Assembly: GCA_012513395.1 (NCBI GenBank)
Contig: JAAZCH010000279.1
Coordinates: 1-14,249, forward strand
DNA: 14,249 nt
From: Tissierellia bacterium
GTDB lineage: Bacteria > Bacillota_A > Clostridia > Tissierellales > Peptoniphilaceae
Reading direction: 5' to 3'
Numbering within the stretch: position 1 is the stretch's first letter; each line of letters begins with the position of its first letter. The translations under genes and the position numbers were made by a program. Positions 13,426 to 14,249 of this stretch are shown here, one piece after another. The notes below the pieces were generated by a model. The model saw only the letters and a list, made by a program, of their open reading frames with translations, searched no databases and was not told the origin of the DNA.

Positions 13426-14124
13426 ATGAAAAATAAATTAGGAATAATTGGAGGCATGGGTCCTCTTGCTACGAGTATATTCTTTTCTAGAATAATCGAT
13501 AGTACAATGGCCACAAAAGATCAAGAACACATTTGGACAGTAATATCTAGTCACTCTACCATGCCAGATAGAACTAGCGTTATTGTAGAGAAATTAAATC
13601 ACGACGTAATAATCCAAGCTGTATCTGAAGATATAAAAATTATGGAAGCTGCTAATGTAGAAAGAATTTCTATACCGTGTAATACATTCCATTACTTTTA
13701 TGATGAAGTGCAAAGTCTTACGGATATTCCAATAATAAATATGATAGACGAAGCCATGAAAGAATTTTCTACTTTATATGGAAAAAAAACTCTAGTATTG
13801 TCTACCGTTGGAACCAAACAAGCCGGCGTATATGAAAAGTATGCTGAAACTAACGGCATAGAAATCTTGGATTTAGACGAAAAATACGTAACTCAAATCA
13901 ATGATTTAATTTATGAAATTAAAAGCACTAATATGGTAGATAGACCAGAGTTTATTGAATTTTTGGAGGAGTTGTTTGAAGTCTACCAACCTGATGGCAT
14001 TATAGTGGCGTGTACAGAACTTTCACTAATTCCCTTAGGTAAATTTACAAACAACAAAGTGCTAGATGCCATGGATGTTCTCGTTAGAGAATCTATATTG
14101 CAAACTGGCTATCAAATGAAGTAA
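13426..14124 (+). CDS. Aspartate/glutamate racemase-family protein (RacX/YgeA type)
   Basis: The 232-residue cytosolic protein shows the PLP-independent Asp/Glu racemase fold. The N-terminus KLGIIGGMGPLAT (4-16) is the family signature. The first catalytic Cys is C85 in SIPCNTFHYF and the second is C196 in IVACTELSL, so both acid/base thiols needed for racemisation are present. The family interconverts L- and D-aspartate or glutamate, or in RacX/YgeA other amino acids; substrate is not fixed by these motifs. Length (~230) is typical. No clear Shine-Dalgarno precedes the ATG. Placement 47 bases after an acidic amino acid symporter supports aspartate or glutamate as substrate by inference. Glutamate racemase MurI is a related alternative, but the GIIGGMGPLAT start favours the aspartate racemase branch. 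Confidence 0.9.
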   Translation: MKNKLGIIGGMGPLATSIFFSRIIDSTMATKDQEHIWTVISSHSTMPDRTSVIVEKLNHDVIIQAVSEDIKIMEAANVERISIPCNTFHYFYDEVQSLTDIPIINMIDEAMKEFSTLYGKKTLVLSTVGTKQAGVYEKYAETNGIEILDLDEKYVTQINDLIYEIKSTNMVDRPEFIEFLEELFEVYQPDGIIVACTELSLIPLGKFTNNKVLDAMDVLVRESILQTGYQMK

Positions 14125-14127
14125 AGC

Positions 14128-14159
14128 AAGAGACCTAGTCATTTGACTAGGTCTCTTTT
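14128..14159. terminator. Strong bidirectional terminator between convergent genes
   Basis: AAGAGACCTAGTC (14128-14140) and GACTAGGTCTCTT (14145-14157) form a perfect 13-bp stem with an ATTT loop, followed on the plus strand by TTTTGTTT after the racemase stop. On the minus strand it is followed by GCTTTAC, a poor U-tract. It contains the stop codon of the minus-strand gene on its right. Confidence 0.93.
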
Positions 14160-14249
14160 GTTTCCATCAATCTTATTTTTCAATTCTTCAAAACTTCTTG
14201 GGTAGTTTTCACCTTCTATTTGCAATAATTCGAAGAATTTAACCAAATC
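14139..14249 (-). CDS. 3' end of an unidentified convergent gene, cut by window edge
   Basis: From the window edge the minus strand is open for 36 codons (DLVKFFELLQIEGENYPR, then SFEELKNKIDGNKRDLVK) and stops with TGA at 14141-14139, inside the terminator hairpin. The composition is protein-like (amphipathic, Lys/Glu-rich, codon use as in neighbours), whereas the plus strand in this stretch is broken by stops. The family is not recognisable from this fragment. Confidence 0.55.
   Translation of the reverse strand, partial: DLVKFFELLQIEGENYPRSFEELKNKIDGNKRDLVK

Noticed and set aside
1..14249. Mobile element, defence system, CRISPR or RNA gene
   Set aside because: I looked for transposase or integrase motifs, regular repeats, and tRNA or rRNA cores on both strands and saw none; gene content and codon use are uniform.

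Overview
The window looks like chromosomal DNA from a low-GC Firmicute. It is AT-rich throughout, has strong AGGAGG-type ribosome binding sites, a T-box leader, and the RecD2, ComF and YdbC families. A strict anaerobe of the Clostridia/Tissierellia type is my inference, not something the sequence proves. No insertion sequence, phage gene, CRISPR array, rRNA or tRNA is visible. Most genes are recognisable housekeeping or metabolic genes.

Left part (1-5958), all on the minus strand. Read in the direction of transcription, the order is a YdbC/PC4-like ssDNA-binding protein, the helicase recD2, comF (overlapping the end of recD2), then a promoter and methionine T-box riboswitch, metG, and a TatD-family DNase cut by the window edge. 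The ydbC-recD2-comF group suggests single-stranded DNA handling or DNA uptake. metG-tatD is a translationally coupled pair (TAATG overlap) controlled by uncharged tRNA-Met.

Middle part (5959-8270). A divergent promoter region starts a plus-strand pair, a flavin-reductase-like FMN protein and an EamA/DMT transporter. This pair ends at a strong, probably bidirectional terminator facing pcp (pyroglutamyl peptidase, TTG start) on the minus strand.

Right part (8271-14249). Two gapless 336-residue paralogues of the D-Ala-D-Ala ligase-like ATP-grasp family lie in tandem on the minus strand, each with its own promoter. By hand count they are about 55% identical. Both keep the ATP/Mg residues but lack the Glu-Ser-Tyr triad of true Ddl enzymes, so their substrate is open. 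Next come a small GNAT-like protein and an adenine-phosphoribosyltransferase-like PRTase. The PRTase promoter has an 18-bp palindrome between its -35 and -10 boxes. After a 340-base gap, a plus-strand pair encodes a Na+/H+-aspartate/glutamate symporter and an Asp/Glu racemase-family protein, closed by a 13-bp terminator. The last ~110 bases hold the 3' end of an unidentified convergent gene.

The least ordinary content is the pair of noncanonical ATP-grasp ligases, with a dicarboxylic amino acid importer and an amino acid racemase a few genes away. A D-amino acid or dipeptide theme is possible but unproven. No clear new defence or mobile system is visible.
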